Source of the DNA: Tsukamurella sp. PLM1
Lineage (GTDB): Bacteria; Actinomycetota; Actinomycetes; Mycobacteriales; Mycobacteriaceae
Direction: 5' to 3'
Assembly: GCF_023168325.1 (NCBI RefSeq)
Contig: NZ_AP025688.1
Span: forward strand, 1,054,001 to 1,118,000
Length of the DNA: 64,000 nucleotides
A model generated the notes under the pieces. That model was not told the DNA's origin, did not search any database, and saw only the letters and a list, made by a program, of their open reading frames with translations. The translations under genes were made by a program, and so were the position numbers. Below, one piece after another: positions 1 to 10,464 of the stretch (position 1 is the stretch's first letter; the number at the start of each line of letters is the position of its first letter).

Positions 1-1823
1 GTCGGTCCTGCTCGCGGCCACCCTCACCGGCTGCGTCGCCGACCCGCCCCCGGCGGTGCCGGGGTCCGAGACGTCGGCGCCGCCGCAGGCGCCCACGACC
101 ACCGGCGCGACCGTGCAGGTGGCGATCGACTCCCTGGGGGCGGGATTCAATCCGCACCTGGCGTCGAACTCCTCGTCCGCGGCGCGGGCGCTCGCGGCGA
201 TGACCCTGCCGAGCGCGTTCCGAGAGGTCCGGGGCCCGACGGTCGCGTCGAACTGGTGCAGAACACCGACCTGGTGCCAACGGTCGAGCGGCCCGCCCCA
301 CTCCAGATCGTGTACACCATCCGGCAGGACGCGCAGTGGTCCGACGGCGCGCCCATCGCCGCCGAGGACTTCGTGTACCTCTGGCAGTCGATGATCACCG
401 CCCCCGACACCGTGGGCTCCGCGCCGTACCGGCAGATCGAGTCGGTGTCGTCGGGCGCCGGCGGCAAGCAGGTGATCGTCCAGCTCAAGGCCCCGCTGCC
501 CGGGTGGCGCACGCTGTTCCAGAATCTGCTGCCCAGCCATCTCGTCAAGGGCTCACCCGGCGGGTTCAACGGCGCGATGCGCGAGAAGATCCCCGCGTCC
601 GGCGCCGGCTACCTGGTCAAGAAGGTCGACGTGGCGCGCGACGAGGTGACTCTCGAGCGCAACGACCGGTACTGGATGAAGCCCGCCCTGGTCGACCGGA
701 TCGTGCTCCGCCGTGGCGGCAGCGACGCGCAGCTCGCGAACTCGGTGCGCACCGGCGACGTGCAGGTGGTCGCCGTGCACGGCGGACCGTCGCTGCTCGC
801 CCAACTGACGTCGATCTACCAGGTCCGCGCCATCGAGCAGGTCGATCCGCGGGTGTTGTCGCTGACGCTCAACACGCGGTCGAAGTTCCTCGCGGACGTC
901 GCCGTGCGCCGTGCGCTGCTCGACGCGATCAACGTGGATCTGCTCACCACCGTCGGCTCCGGCGGCGACTCGGTGCGGCCCGCCCGCGCGCAGGTGCTGG
1001 CACCGTCGGACCCCGGGTACGCGCCGACGATGCCCGCCCGGCCCGCGCCGGCCGAGGCGAAGGTCAAATTGGAGCGGGCCCTGGCCGGGGCGGGTTACTC
1101 GCTGCAGGACGCGCCCATCCCGCCCAGTCAGAGCGTCCCGCCCACGCCGCCGCCCAGCGCCCCGACGACGACTTCCGCGCCGTCGAGCAGCGACCCGTCG
1201 GCGCTGCCGGTGCCGCCGTCGCCGTCGCCGGGGAGAACGTCCAGCAGTACGTCCGTGACGGCGTACCGATGTTCCTGCGGATCGGTGTGCCGCAGGGCAA
1301 TACGGCCGCCTTCGCGGTGGCGAGCAACGCGACCGACCAGTTGCGGGCCATGGGCGTGTTCGCGTCCGTGGTGGCGCTCGAGCCGCAGGTGCTCGCCGGG
1401 ACGGCCCTGCTCGACGGTGCCGTCGACGCGGTCGTGGGCTGGTCGGGGACCGGCCCCAGCCCGGTCGAGCGGTTCGCCGGACGGGTCGAGTGCCCGCCGC
1501 TGCCGTCCGAGTCGTCGGCCACCCCGACGCCGACACCGTCGGCCGTCCCTGACCTGCAGAACGATCCGGCTGCGACCACCGTCGGCGGGAACCTGGCCGG
1601 CCTGTGCGACGAGGAGTTGCAGGCGCTGGCCTTCGACGGCCTGCAGGGCGGCGCGGTCGACCTCGCGGAGATCGACGCGGAACTGTGGGAGCGCGCGACC
1701 GTGCTGCCGATCCTGCAGGACGTCACGCTGACGGCCGTCGCCCCGACGGTGCAGGGCGTCGCGCTCGAGGGCCCGCCGCGCGACGGCGTCTTCAGCGGCG
1801 TCGAAGGGTGGACGCGGAAGTGA
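1..1823 (+). CDS. lpqW: LpqW-like lipoprotein of the family 5 solute-binding fold (5' end outside window)
   Basis: The 5' end lies before the window. Base 2 onward encodes the end of a signal peptide with the lipobox Leu-Thr-Gly-Cys (Cys codon 32-34), so the mature protein is a lipid-anchored exported protein. The body has the oligopeptide-binding (SBP_bac_5) fold, with a peptide such as [20 protein letters not shown] and a proline-rich insertion. In mycobacteria LpqW sits next to mshB and steers the PIM/lipoarabinomannan balance, not peptide uptake. Synteny with mshB and fbiC supports the name. The reading frame breaks twice: near 233 in a GGGGCCC run and near 1157 in a CCCC run. Each is repaired by one extra base, so these look like base-call errors. 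Stop TGA at 1821-1823. Confidence 0.75.
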
Positions 1824-2721
1824 CCGCGGCGCGCAGGCTGCTGCTGGTGCACGCGCACCCCGACGACGAGACGATCACCACCGGGGGCACGATCGCGCGG
1901 TACCTCGCCGAGGGCGCCGACGTGACGGTGGTGACGTGCACGCTGGGCGAGGAGGGCGAGGTGATGGAGCCGCGGTTCGCCGAGCTCACCTCCGAGAACG
2001 CGGATCAGCTGGGCGGCTACCGGATCGGCGAGCTCACGGCCGCTCTGGCGGCGCTCAGCGCCCCGGGCGGCCCGGTGCTCGAGCCGCTGTTCCTCGGCGG
2101 CGCGGGCCGGTGGCGCGACTCCGGCATGGCGGGCACGCCGGCGGCCGAGCATCCGCGGGCCTTCGCCTCGACCCCGCCCGAGTGGGGCGAGGGCGGCCCC
2201 CTCGCGGCGCTGACGGGGGTCATCCGCGCGAAGCGGCCCCAGGTGGTGATCACGTACGACGAGGTGGGCGGATACGGCCACCCCGACCACATCGCCGCGC
2301 ACCGTCTGACCACCGCGGCAGTCGCCGCCGCGGCGAACCCGGGCGGGCCGGGGAGCCGTGGGACGTGGCGAAGCTGTACTGGACGGTGTCGGGGCGCGGC
2401 CAGGTGGACGCCGGCCTCGCCGCGCTCGACGGTGCCGCACTGCCGCCCGGATGGCGGGTCGCGGCCCCCGACGAGTTGCCCGCGCACGCCGACGCGGAGA
2501 TCACGACGCTGATCGACGTGGCGCAGGTCGCGGACCGCAAGCTCGCGGCCCTGCGGGCGCACGAGACCCAGCTCGCCGTGGCCGGTTCCGGCGCGGCGTT
2601 CGCCCTCACCAACCGGATCGCGCAGCCGGTGCTGGGCGAGGAGGCGTACATCCTGGCCCGCGGCACCGTCGGCCCGGGAACGGACGGGTACGAACGCGAC
2701 CTGTTCGCGGGGGTCGCGTAG
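1820..2721 (+). CDS. mshB: 1D-myo-inositol-2-acetamido-2-deoxy-glucopyranoside deacetylase MshB
   Basis: Zinc-dependent deacetylase that makes GlcN-Ins in mycothiol synthesis, cytosolic. The N-terminus carries the LmbE-family motif AHPDDE, with His13 and Asp16 as predicted metal ligands. A second motif, [11 protein letters not shown], supplies His154 and neighbours, close to His147 of the M. tuberculosis enzyme. GTG at 1820 overlaps the lpqW stop (GTGA), so translation is coupled. One base is missing near 2352 (GGGG before AGCC): the frame ends in nonsense there, and one added G restores the conserved tail through PWDVAKLYW to TAG at 2719-2721. With that repair the protein is about 300 residues, the family length. 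Confidence 0.88.
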
Positions 2722-3072
2722 ATGGGCACGCTGGACCGGGTCCTGCTGGGCGTCGCGGTGTTCGGCGGCGCCGTGTGCGCCGTGGGTGCCACGATGTACC
2801 TGCACCTGTACATCGGCGCCGTGCCCGTCCCGGTCTCCGCGGTCCTGTTCGGCGGGCTGCTCGCGTGGATCTCGGTGGCGGCGCGCCGGCTCGGCGGAGA
2901 GCTGTTCCACGCCGCGCTCCCGGTGATCGCATTCCTGGTGGTGATCGTCGCATTCCTGCTGGGTGGGCCCGGGAACAGCGTGATGTACACGGACTGGCGG
3001 CTGCCGCTGTTGCTGGTTTGCGGAATCGGGATGCCGGTCGCCGCGGGATACCTGGCATCATCGGAGAAGTGA
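2722..3072 (+). CDS. conserved four-helix membrane protein (Rv1171-like position)
   Basis: A 116-residue protein with four hydrophobic segments, at about residues 5-30, 35-55, 62-85 and 92-112, and very few charged residues. ATG at 2722 follows the mshB stop with no gap, and its own stop overlaps the fbiC GTG, so it sits inside an mshB-fbiC operon. The position and size match Rv1171 of M. tuberculosis, whose function is unknown. No catalytic motif is visible. A helper role in redox-cofactor metabolism is only suggested by the neighbours. Confidence 0.75.
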   Translation: MGTLDRVLLGVAVFGGAVCAVGATMYLHLYIGAVPVPVSAVLFGGLLAWISVAARRLGGELFHAALPVIAFLVVIVAFLLGGPGNSVMYTDWRLPLLLVCGIGMPVAAGYLASSEK

Positions 3073-5659
3073 CGGACGCTGCTGAGCCGACTCCCGCGCT
3101 TCTGCCGATGCCCTCGGTGCCGAAGCGAACGGCGGAGCCGTATCGACCCACCCCCTCGGCGATGCGCCGTGCTCTGCGCCGAGCGCGCGACGGTGCCGTG
3201 CTCAACGTGGACGAGGCGCAGGTGCTGCTCGCCGCGCGGGGCGACGACCTGACCGACCTCGCCGCGTCCGCGGCGCGGGTGCGCGACGCGGGCCTGCTCG
3301 AGGCCGGGCTGACGGGGCCCGACGGTACGCCGCAGGTCACGTACTCGAAGAAGGTCTTCATCCCGATCACCCGGCTGTGCCGCGACCGCTGCCACTACTG
3401 CACCTTCGTGACGGTCCCCGGCAAGCTGGCCGCCGAGGGACACGGCGCCTACATGGAGCCCGACGAGATCCTCGAGGTGGCGCGCCGCGGCGCGGAGCTC
3501 GGCTGCCACGAAGCCCTGTTCACCCTGGGCGACCGGCCGGAGGACCGCTGGGAGGCGGCCCGCACCTGGCTCGACGAGCGCGGCTACGACTCCACCCTGG
3601 ACTACGTGCGCGCCATGGCGATCCGTGTGCTCGAGGAGACGGGCCTGCTCCCGCACCTCAACCCGGGCGTCATGAGCTGGGAGGAGCTCTCGCGGCTCAA
3701 GCCCGTCGCGCCGTCGATGGGGATGATGCTCGAAACCACCTCCGAGCGCCTGTTCGCCGAGAAGGGCCAGCCGCACTACGGCTCGCCCGACAAGGACCCG
3801 GTGGTGCGCCTGCGCACGCTCACCGACGCGGGGCGGCTCTCCGTGCCGTTCACGACGGGGCTGCTCATCGGCATCGGCGAGGACGAGCGCGAGCGCGCCG
3901 AGTCGATCATGGCGATCCGAAAGGTGCACAAGGCCTTCGGCCATGTGCAGGAGGTGATCATCCAGAACTTCCGCGCCAAGCCCGACACCGCCATGCGTGC
4001 GGTCGAGGACGCGGACCTCGAGGTGTACCGCGCGGCGATCGCGGTGACGCGGCTGGTGCTGGGGCCCGCGATGCGGGTGCAGGCCCCGCCGAACCTGGTG
4101 TCCGCGGACGAGTGCCGGCTGCTGCTGGAGGCCGGCGTCGACGACTGGGGCGGTGTCTCGCCGGTGACTCCGGACCACGTCAACCCGGAGCGCCCGTGGC
4201 CGGACCTGGACGCGCTCGCCCGGATCACCGCGGACGCGGGATTCGAACTGCGGCAACGGCTCACGGCGCAGCCGAAGTACGTGCGCGCGGGTAACCCGTG
4301 GATCGACCCGCGGGTCGCGCCGCACGTCGCTGCCCTCGCCGATCCGGAGACCGGACTCGCGGACCCGGCAGCGATGCCCGTCGGGCTGCCCTGGCAGGAG
4401 CCCGACGAGGAGTGGGCGTCCTCGGGGCGCACCGACCTCAACACCGCCATCGACGTCGACGGCCGCAACACCGACACCCGCTCGGACCTCGGCTCCGCCT
4501 TCGGCGACTGGGAATCGGTGCGGGAGCAGGTGCTCTCGCTCTCGGCACCGGAGAAGGTGGAGTCCGACGTGCTCTCGGCCCTGCGCGCCGCCGAGAGGAA
4601 CCCCGGCGGGCTGTCCGACGACCAGTACCGGGCGCTCGCGTACGCGGACGGCGCCGGCCTGGAGGCCCTGGTGGCACTGGCGGATCAGCTCCGTAAGGAC
4701 ACCGTCGGCGATGTGGTGACCTACGTCGTCAACCGGAACATCAACTTCACCAACATCTGCTACACCGGATGCCGGTTCTGCGCCTTCGCGCAACGCAAGG
4801 GCGACGCCGACGCGTTCACGCTGTCGATGACGGAGGTCGCCGACCGCGCGGAGGAGGCATGGCGGGTGGGCGCCACCGAGGTGTGCATGCAGGGCGGCAT
4901 CGACCCCGACCTGCCCGCCACCGGCTACGCCGACCTGGTGCGCGCGGTGAAGGACCGCGTGCCCGGCATGCACGTGCACGCCTTCAGCCCGATGGAGATC
5001 GTCAACGGCGCCGCCCACTCGGGGGAGTCCGTGCGCGACTGGCTGATCGGCCTGCGTGAGGCCGGGCTCGACACGATCCCCGGCACCGCGGCCGAGATCC
5101 TCGACGACGAGGTCCGGTGGGTGCTCACGAAGGGCAAGCTGCCCACGTCGGCGTGGATCGACGTGGTCACCACCGCCCACGAGGTGGGCATCCGGTCGAG
5201 TTCGACGATGATGTACGGGCACGTCGACAACCCCTCGCACTGGGTCACGCACCTGAACGTGCTGCGCGACATCCAGGATCGCACGGGCGGATTCACCGAG
5301 TTCGTGCCCCTGCCCTTCGTGCACCAGAGCGCCCCGCTGTACCTCGCGGGCGCGGCCCGGCCCGGGCCGACCAAGCGCGACAACCGAGCCGTGCACGCGC
5401 TGGCGCGGGTCATGCTGCACGGTCGTATCGACCACGTCCAGACGTCCTGGGTGAAACTGGGGACGGCCGGCACGCAGGCCATGTTGCAGGGCGGCGCGAA
5501 CGACCTGGGTGGCACCCTGATGGAGGAGACGATCTCGCGGATGGCGGGATCGGCGCACGGATCGGAGAAGACGGTGGCGGAACTGCATGCGATAGCCAAC
5601 GGCATCGGGCGCCCGGCGCGCGAGCGCACCACGACGCACGCCCAGCGGGAGCCGCGTGA
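3069..5659 (+). CDS. fbiC: FO synthase FbiC (CofG-CofH fusion, radical SAM)
   Basis: Makes 7,8-didemethyl-8-hydroxy-5-deazariboflavin (FO), the chromophore of F420, from tyrosine and the flavin precursor. Two radical-SAM halves are fused. The CofG half has CRDRCHYC (Cys104, 108, 111) and the CofH half has CYTGCRFC (Cys564, 568, 571), each binding a [4Fe-4S] cluster. GTG 3069 overlaps the previous stop. As printed the frame runs on to 6791, but the family ends near RTTTHAQR. One missing G near 5648 restores a TGA at 5657-5659, just where the next gene's GTG begins. That gives 863 residues, close to the 856 of M. tuberculosis FbiC. Confidence 0.93.
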
Positions 5660-6423
5660 ACGCGCTGGAGCCGCGCGGCGGCGCGGTCACGGGCACGGTG
5701 ACGGACCTGGAGCTGGCGCGGACCGTCGGCGTTTTCGTGACGGTAGTGCGCCCGGCCGTGGCCGGCGCGCGGATCGTCTCCACGCTGGCCGGGCTCACCC
5801 CGATCCCGCTGGTCAACGGCTACCTCAAGCGCGATGCCGACGGTCGTGCGCGGTGGTGGGTCATCCCCGTCGGCGCGATCTCGACGGTGGCAGTGGCCTG
5901 GCCCGGCGCACTCGGCGTCGTCGCGCGGCTGCTGCCCGTGCAGACGTACCTGGGCTTCGCCAATCAGACCCTCGTGGTGGTCGGCGTGGCGGGGGAGCAC
6001 GGCGTGGATCAGGTGCCGGAGCAGATCGACCTGGTCGCGCGAGTGCTCTCGCGGCGCCAGATCGATTCCCGCGCGCTGCTGGGCGAGCGCCCCGGTTTCC
6101 AGGATCTGGTGCCCGTGCGCGAGACGAGCGCGAAACTCCGCGGCGGCGTCTTCTCGGCGTTCGGCGCGGTCCGCGACGTGCTGCACACCGTGAAGTCCGC
6201 GCGGTCGGCGCTGGAATCGCGCCCGCGCCCGGGCGGAGTGTTCGACACGCTCGGCAAGCTGCCCGCCGTCGGCGCCGTGGCCGGCTACGTGGGCGAGTTC
6301 GCCACGCTGCGGGTCGTCGAGGCCCGCGCGGCCGACGGTGCCAAGATCCTCGGCCTGGAGGCGGTGTTCGCCGGGAAGGTCGCACCGTCGGGCATCGAGG
6401 CGGACCCCGAGCCCGAGGCGTAG
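5656..6423 (+). CDS. conserved protein of unknown function, downstream of fbiC
   Basis: A 255-residue protein starting at GTG 5656, which overlaps the restored fbiC stop. The first 110 residues contain hydrophobic stretches (near 25-50 and 70-95) that could be membrane-associated. The C-terminal half is more polar, with a repeated basic/amphipathic pattern. I do not recognise a family. It ends at TAG 6421-6423. The overlap with fbiC suggests co-transcription, but no link to F420 chemistry can be read from the sequence. Confidence 0.6.
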   Translation: MNALEPRGGAVTGTVTDLELARTVGVFVTVVRPAVAGARIVSTLAGLTPIPLVNGYLKRDADGRARWWVIPVGAISTVAVAWPGALGVVARLLPVQTYLGFANQTLVVVGVAGEHGVDQVPEQIDLVARVLSRRQIDSRALLGERPGFQDLVPVRETSAKLRGGVFSAFGAVRDVLHTVKSARSALESRPRPGGVFDTLGKLPAVGAVAGYVGEFATLRVVEARAADGAKILGLEAVFAGKVAPSGIEADPEPEA

Positions 6424-6450
6424 CCCCGATTCCTTTCGGTCCGCGGGCGC

Positions 6451-6456
6451 TAGTAT
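6451..6456 (+). promoter_or_regulatory. -10 box TAGTAT for a leaderless transcript
   Basis: TAGTAT lies 6 bases before the ATG at 6463, the spacing expected when the transcript starts at the start codon. No ribosome binding site lies in between. Confidence 0.5.
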
Positions 6457-6462
6457 CGGCAC

Positions 6463-6791
6463 ATGACCGCAGCTCGGAGAGGCGACTTGATGTCGCTGGA
6501 CGACTGGCGTGCCTTGGGGGAGGACACGTCGGGGCGGTCCGAGCTGCAGGAGGGGGTCCTGATGATGCCTCCGAGTCCGCGTTCGTGGCATCAAGACGCG
6601 ATGCTCGCGATGGGTGCACAACTGCGCTCGCCGCGGGCATCCCGCACTACTGGATCGTCGACCTCGATGCCGGACCGTCGCTGCTCACGCTCACCCTGGT
6701 CGACGGGGCGTACGTCGGCGAGGTCGTGACCGGACTCGTCACGACGACGGTGCCGTTCGAGCTGCGGATCGACCTCACGGCCCTCGCCTGA
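6463..6791 (+). pseudogene. Uma2-family (DUF820) endonuclease-fold remnant with internal deletion
   Basis: The N-terminus reads [20 protein letters not shown], then [20 protein letters not shown], typical of the start of Uma2/DUF820 proteins. The C-terminus in another frame reads [15 protein letters not shown] through [12 protein letters not shown], typical of their end. The two halves meet at about 6625-6634, without the middle 80-90 residues that carry the family's catalytic Asp and Glu-x-Lys-type residues. The join is also out of frame. It is therefore a decayed gene, or an assembly collapse, rather than a working nuclease. Stop TGA at 6789-6791. Confidence 0.7.
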
Positions 6792-6803
6792 GGCGCTGTC
6801 GGG

Positions 6804-8021
6804 CTAGGAGATGAGCCCCACGACGGTGGCGGAGATGAACGAGACCAGCGTCGCGCCGTAGAGCAGCTTGAGGCCGAACTTGGCGATCTGGTCGCCCTGC
6901 ACGGGCGCCAGCGACTTGGCTGCGCCGGCGATGATGCCGATGGAGCTGAAGTTGGCGAAGGACACGAGGAAGGTCTGGATGATCGCCTCGGCGCGGTGCG
7001 AGAGCTGCAGCGGCCCGCCGGGGTTCTGCTCGGTGAAGGAGAGCATCGCGACGAACTCGTTGGTGACCAACTTGGTTGCCATGAGGCTTCCGACGGTCTG
7101 GCACTCGTTCCAGGGCACACCCGTGAGCCAGGCCAGCGGCGCGAACACGTAGCCCAGCACGTCCTGGAAGGTGGTGCCGCCGAACAGGCCCGAGAAGATG
7201 CCGTTGATCAGCGCCATGATCGCCACGAAGCCGATCAGCATGGCGGCGACCGTGAGCGCGACCCTGGCGCCGTCGAGGATGTACTCGCCGAGCATCTCGA
7301 AGAACGACTGCTTCTTCTGCGGCGGCGGTGCGAAGACGTCGTCCTCGGGCGCCACCTCGTAGGGGTTGAGCAGCGACACCACGATGAAGGCGCCGAACAG
7401 GTTCAGCACGATCGCCGCCACCACGTAGCGCGGCTCGATCATCACCATGTACGAGCCGACGATCGACATCGACACCGTCGACATCGCGGACGCGGACAGC
7501 GTGTAGACGCGGTGCTCGGGCAGCGTGGGCAGGATCTTCTTGATCGCGATGAAGTTCTCGGACTGGCCGATGATCGCGGAGCTGACGGAGTTGAACGACT
7601 CCAGCTTCGGCATGCCGGTGATCGTGGACAGGGCGAGGCCCAGGTAGCGGATGATCAGCGGCAGTACCTTGGCGAACTGCAGGATGCCGATGAGAGCCGA
7701 GATCAGGATGATCGGCGTCAGCACGTTCAGGAAGAACGGCGTGCCGCTGGTGGCATCGGCCTTGTAGTCGACGAGCCCGCCGAACACGAACGCGGTGCCC
7801 TCGTGGGCGTAGCTCAACAGGTGCTCGAAGCCCGTCGACAGGCCGTCGATGACGTACTTGCCCACAGGGGTTTTGAGCATCACCAGGCCCAGGGCGAACT
7901 GGATCGCGAGCATGCCCAGGATGTAGGGCGCCTTCTTCTTGAGCATGGCGACGTTTCGCGTAGGCAGGTACGCGAGCAGCAGGAACACGAGCAATCCGAA
8001 CACACCGACGATTACGTGCAC
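6804..8021 (-). CDS. NupC/CNT-family concentrative nucleoside transporter
   Basis: A 405-residue polytopic inner-membrane protein that should take up nucleosides with protons or sodium. It has about ten hydrophobic segments. Family signatures are visible: IIGQSENFIAIKKILPTL in the middle, TKLVTNEFVAMLSF, and FANFSSIGIIAGAAKSLAP near the end, the region that forms the substrate site in CNT transporters. The predicted start is GTG at 8021 on the minus strand; no clear ribosome binding site is seen. It is divergent from fdxC and has no enzyme partner nearby, so its substrate cannot be narrowed. Confidence 0.88.
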   Translation of the reverse strand: MHVIVGVFGLLVFLLLAYLPTRNVAMLKKKAPYILGMLAIQFALGLVMLKTPVGKYVIDGLSTGFEHLLSYAHEGTAFVFGGLVDYKADATSGTPFFLNVLTPIILISALIGILQFAKVLPLIIRYLGLALSTITGMPKLESFNSVSSAIIGQSENFIAIKKILPTLPEHRVYTLSASAMSTVSMSIVGSYMVMIEPRYVVAAIVLNLFGAFIVVSLLNPYEVAPEDDVFAPPPQKKQSFFEMLGEYILDGARVALTVAAMLIGFVAIMALINGIFSGLFGGTTFQDVLGYVFAPLAWLTGVPWNECQTVGSLMATKLVTNEFVAMLSFTEQNPGGPLQLSHRAEAIIQTFLVSFANFSSIGIIAGAAKSLAPVQGDQIAKFGLKLLYGATLVSFISATVVGLIS

Positions 8022-8127
8022 TGGTGAATGAAATCACATGATCGCAGGTTAGGCGACACTTCTTTGTGACACGTTCCAGCAGCACGGAATACTGTAGGCA
8101 GGCAACAGCGTCCGAAGGAGTGGTCAG

Positions 8128-8454
8128 GTGACGTACACCATCGCAGAACCCTGCGTGGATGTCATGGATAAGGCATGCATCGAGGAATGCCCCGTCGACT
8201 GTATCTACGAGGGCAACCGATCGCTGTACATCCAGCCTGACGAGTGCGTGGACTGCGGCGCCTGCGAGCCGGTGTGCCCCGTCGAGGCCATCTTCTACGA
8301 GGACGACGTCCCCGACGAGTGGGCCGAGTACGTGTCCGCGAACATCGACTTCTTCAAGGAGATCGGCTCGCCCGGCGGCGCCGCCAAGCAGGGCAAGATC
8401 GATTACGATCACCCGTTCATCGCGGCCCTGCCGCCCATGAACACCGAGGACTAG
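8128..8454 (+). CDS. fdxC: 7Fe-8S ferredoxin FdxC
   Basis: A 108-residue cytosolic electron carrier. It has Cys at the positions of a [3Fe-4S]/[4Fe-4S] ferredoxin: CVDVMDKACIEECPVDC then CVDCGACEPVCP. The remainder is the acidic tail usual in mycobacterial FdxC. GTG 8128 is preceded by GAAGGAG at about 8 bases, a good ribosome binding site. It lies one base upstream of dapC, the same order as Rv1177-Rv1178, so the two are probably co-transcribed. Its partner oxidoreductase is not encoded here. Confidence 0.93.
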   Translation: MTYTIAEPCVDVMDKACIEECPVDCIYEGNRSLYIQPDECVDCGACEPVCPVEAIFYEDDVPDEWAEYVSANIDFFKEIGSPGGAAKQGKIDYDHPFIAALPPMNTED

Positions 8455-8455
8455 C

Positions 8456-9559
8456 GTGGCTCGCGAGCCGCTCGCGGCGCGCCTGCCGGACTTCCCCTGG
8501 GACACGCTGGCAGCGGCGAAGGCGCGCGCTGCCGCGCATCCCGGTGGCATCGTCGACCTCTCCGTCGGCACCCCCGTCGACCCGGTCGCCGAGCCCATCC
8601 GGCGGGCGCTGTTCGACGGTTCCGCCTTCCCCGGTTATCCCGCGACGATCGGCACCGTCGAGCTCCGTGAGGCCGCCGCGGCCGCGCTGAGCCGGCGGTA
8701 CAGCACCGTCGGGCTGCCCGAGAACGCGATCCTGCCCGTGATCGGGACCAAGGAGGCCATCGCGCAGCTGCCGTCCATGCTGGGCATCGGCGCGGGCGAC
8801 ACGGTGGTGATCCCCGAGGTCGCGTACCCGACGTACGAGGTGGGCGCGCTGCTGGCCGGGGCGCGGCCGGTGCGGGCCGACGGTACCGCCCAGCTCGGCC
8901 CCGAGCGCCCGGCGCTGCTGTTCGTGAACTCCCCGTCCAACCCGACCGGCAAGGTCCTGGGCGTCGACCACCTGCGCAAGGTGGTGCAGTGGGCGCGCCA
9001 GCGGGACACGATCGTGGCGTCCGACGAGTGCTACCTGGGCTTGGCCTGGGAGGCGGAGCCGGTCTCGATCCTCGACCCGCGGGTGTGCGACGGCGATACC
9101 ACCGGGCTGATCGCCATCCACTCGCTGTCGAAGACGTCGAACCTGGCCTCGTATCGAGCCGGATTCCTGGCGGGCGATCCGGCGCTCATCGCCGACCTCG
9201 CCGCGGTGCGCAAGCACGCCGGCGCCATCGTGCCGTTCCCGGTGCAGGCGGCCATGACCTACGCGCTGTCGGTCGACGAGCACGAGGCGGAGCAGCGCGC
9301 CCGCTACGCCGCCCGCCGCGCGGTGCTGGTGGACGCGGTCCGCGGCGCGGGCTTCACCGTGGACCATTCGGAGGCGGGGCTGTACTTGTGGTCGACGCGG
9401 GGCGAGCCGTGCCGTGGCACCGTCGACTGGCTCGCCGAGCGCGGCATCCTGGCCGCGCCCGGCGAGTTCTACGGCCCGCAGGGCGCGCAGCACGTGCGCA
9501 TCGCGATGACCGCGACGGACGAGCGGATCGCCGCCGCGGCCGAGCGCCTGGCCCGGTGA
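8456..9559 (+). CDS. dapC: N-succinyldiaminopimelate aminotransferase DapC
   Basis: PLP aminotransferase of the succinylase lysine/DAP route; converts N-succinyl-2-amino-6-ketopimelate with glutamate. It is 367 residues, fold type I. The PLP Lys is Lys226 in SLSKTSNLASYRAGFLAG. NSPSNPTG supplies the Asn that contacts the cofactor ring, and DECYLGL the Asp-x-x-Tyr pair. GTG 8456 follows the fdxC stop by one base. With dapD and dapE in the same window, three of the route's enzymes are close together. Its stop overlaps the start of the DUF692 gene, which may therefore share the transcript. Confidence 0.92.
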   Translation: MAREPLAARLPDFPWDTLAAAKARAAAHPGGIVDLSVGTPVDPVAEPIRRALFDGSAFPGYPATIGTVELREAAAAALSRRYSTVGLPENAILPVIGTKEAIAQLPSMLGIGAGDTVVIPEVAYPTYEVGALLAGARPVRADGTAQLGPERPALLFVNSPSNPTGKVLGVDHLRKVVQWARQRDTIVASDECYLGLAWEAEPVSILDPRVCDGDTTGLIAIHSLSKTSNLASYRAGFLAGDPALIADLAAVRKHAGAIVPFPVQAAMTYALSVDEHEAEQRARYAARRAVLVDAVRGAGFTVDHSEAGLYLWSTRGEPCRGTVDWLAERGILAAPGEFYGPQGAQHVRIAMTATDERIAAAAERLAR

Positions 9560-10446
9560 CGATCTCCGGCGTCTCGGCCGCGTGGCGGCCCGAGCTCGCC
9601 GGATTGTTGCTCGACGGTGCGCGGTCCGGCTCCGTCGCCTTCACCGAGGTCGTGGCGGAGAACGTGGATCCCGCCGACCCACCCGCGGAGCTCGCGGAAC
9701 TGGCGCGCCTGGGCGTCACGGTGGTGCCGCACGGCGTGACGCTGGGCATCGCGGGCGCCGACTTCCCCGACACGGGGCGGCTGCAGCGGCTCGCGGACCT
9801 CGCGCTCGCGCTCGACGCGCCGCTGGTCAGCGAGCACATCGCGTTCGTGCGGGCGGGCACCGTCGGGTTGGACGACGATCCGGCCGCGTCCGGGCCCCAC
9901 GACGACGTCCTCGAGGCCGGCCACCTGATGCCCGCCCCGAGGACCGCAGAGGCGCTCGACGTCCTCGTCGAGAACGTGCGCGCCGCGCAGGCAGCGCTAC
10001 CGGTGCCGCTCGCGCTGGAGAACATCGCGGCCCTGTTCGCGTGGCCCGAGGACGCCTACGACGAGCCCGCCTACCTGCGGGAACTGGTCGACCGGACCGG
10101 GGTGCGCCTGGTACTCGACCTGGCGAACGTCTACGCCTCGTGCACCGCGCGCGGCGCCGACGCCGCCGACGAGTTGCGGCGCTACCCGCTGGAGGCCGTC
10201 GCGTACGTGCACATCGCGGGCGGCCGCTTCGACCGTGGCCTCTACCTCGATACCCACGCCGACCCGATATGTCCGGAAGTTCTGGATCTGCTCGCGGTCT
10301 GGCGGGATTCACAGCGTTCTCTTGGGGGCGTCTCCCCAGGTGGCGGCGCATTGCCCGGAGTGTTGCTGGAACGTGACGAGTCCGTGATCGAATCCGCCGT
10401 CCGGCACGAGATGCTGGGCCTACGAGAGATTCTCGGGATCGACTGA
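9556..10446 (+). CDS. DUF692 / MNIO-type multinuclear non-heme iron oxidase
   Basis: A 296-residue TIM-barrel protein of the DUF692 family. Predicted metal ligands are all present: Glu35 (VVAEN), His59 (VPHGVTLG), Glu93-His94 (VSEHIAF), Glu155-Asn156 (LALENIA), Asp188 and Asn191 (LVLDLANVY), His219 (YVHIAGG) and Asp232-x-His234 (LDTHADPI). Known family members (MbnB, TglH, ChrH, bufferin enzymes) modify cysteines in ribosomal peptides. GTG 9556 overlaps the dapC stop. The next two genes are a small Cys/Ser-rich protein and a 133-residue partner, the usual substrate-plus-partner arrangement. Family assignment is strong; the peptide-modifying role is inferred from relatives and context. Confidence 0.88.
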   Translation: MTISGVSAAWRPELAGLLLDGARSGSVAFTEVVAENVDPADPPAELAELARLGVTVVPHGVTLGIAGADFPDTGRLQRLADLALALDAPLVSEHIAFVRAGTVGLDDDPAASGPHDDVLEAGHLMPAPRTAEALDVLVENVRAAQAALPVPLALENIAALFAWPEDAYDEPAYLRELVDRTGVRLVLDLANVYASCTARGADAADELRRYPLEAVAYVHIAGGRFDRGLYLDTHADPICPEVLDLLAVWRDSQRSLGGVSPGGGALPGVLLERDESVIESAVRHEMLGLREILGID

Positions 10447-10464
10447 ACGACGAGGAGGTGCGGG

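Noticed and set aside
2250..5816. 1188-codon open frame on the minus strand opposite fbiC
   Set aside because: It is the complement of a strongly supported gene, Arg/His/Gly-rich with no family features; high-GC DNA gives long antisense frames.
5660..6791. FbiC appearing to extend to 6791
   Set aside because: The family ends near 5659 and the next gene starts there; the read-through follows from one missing base near 5648.
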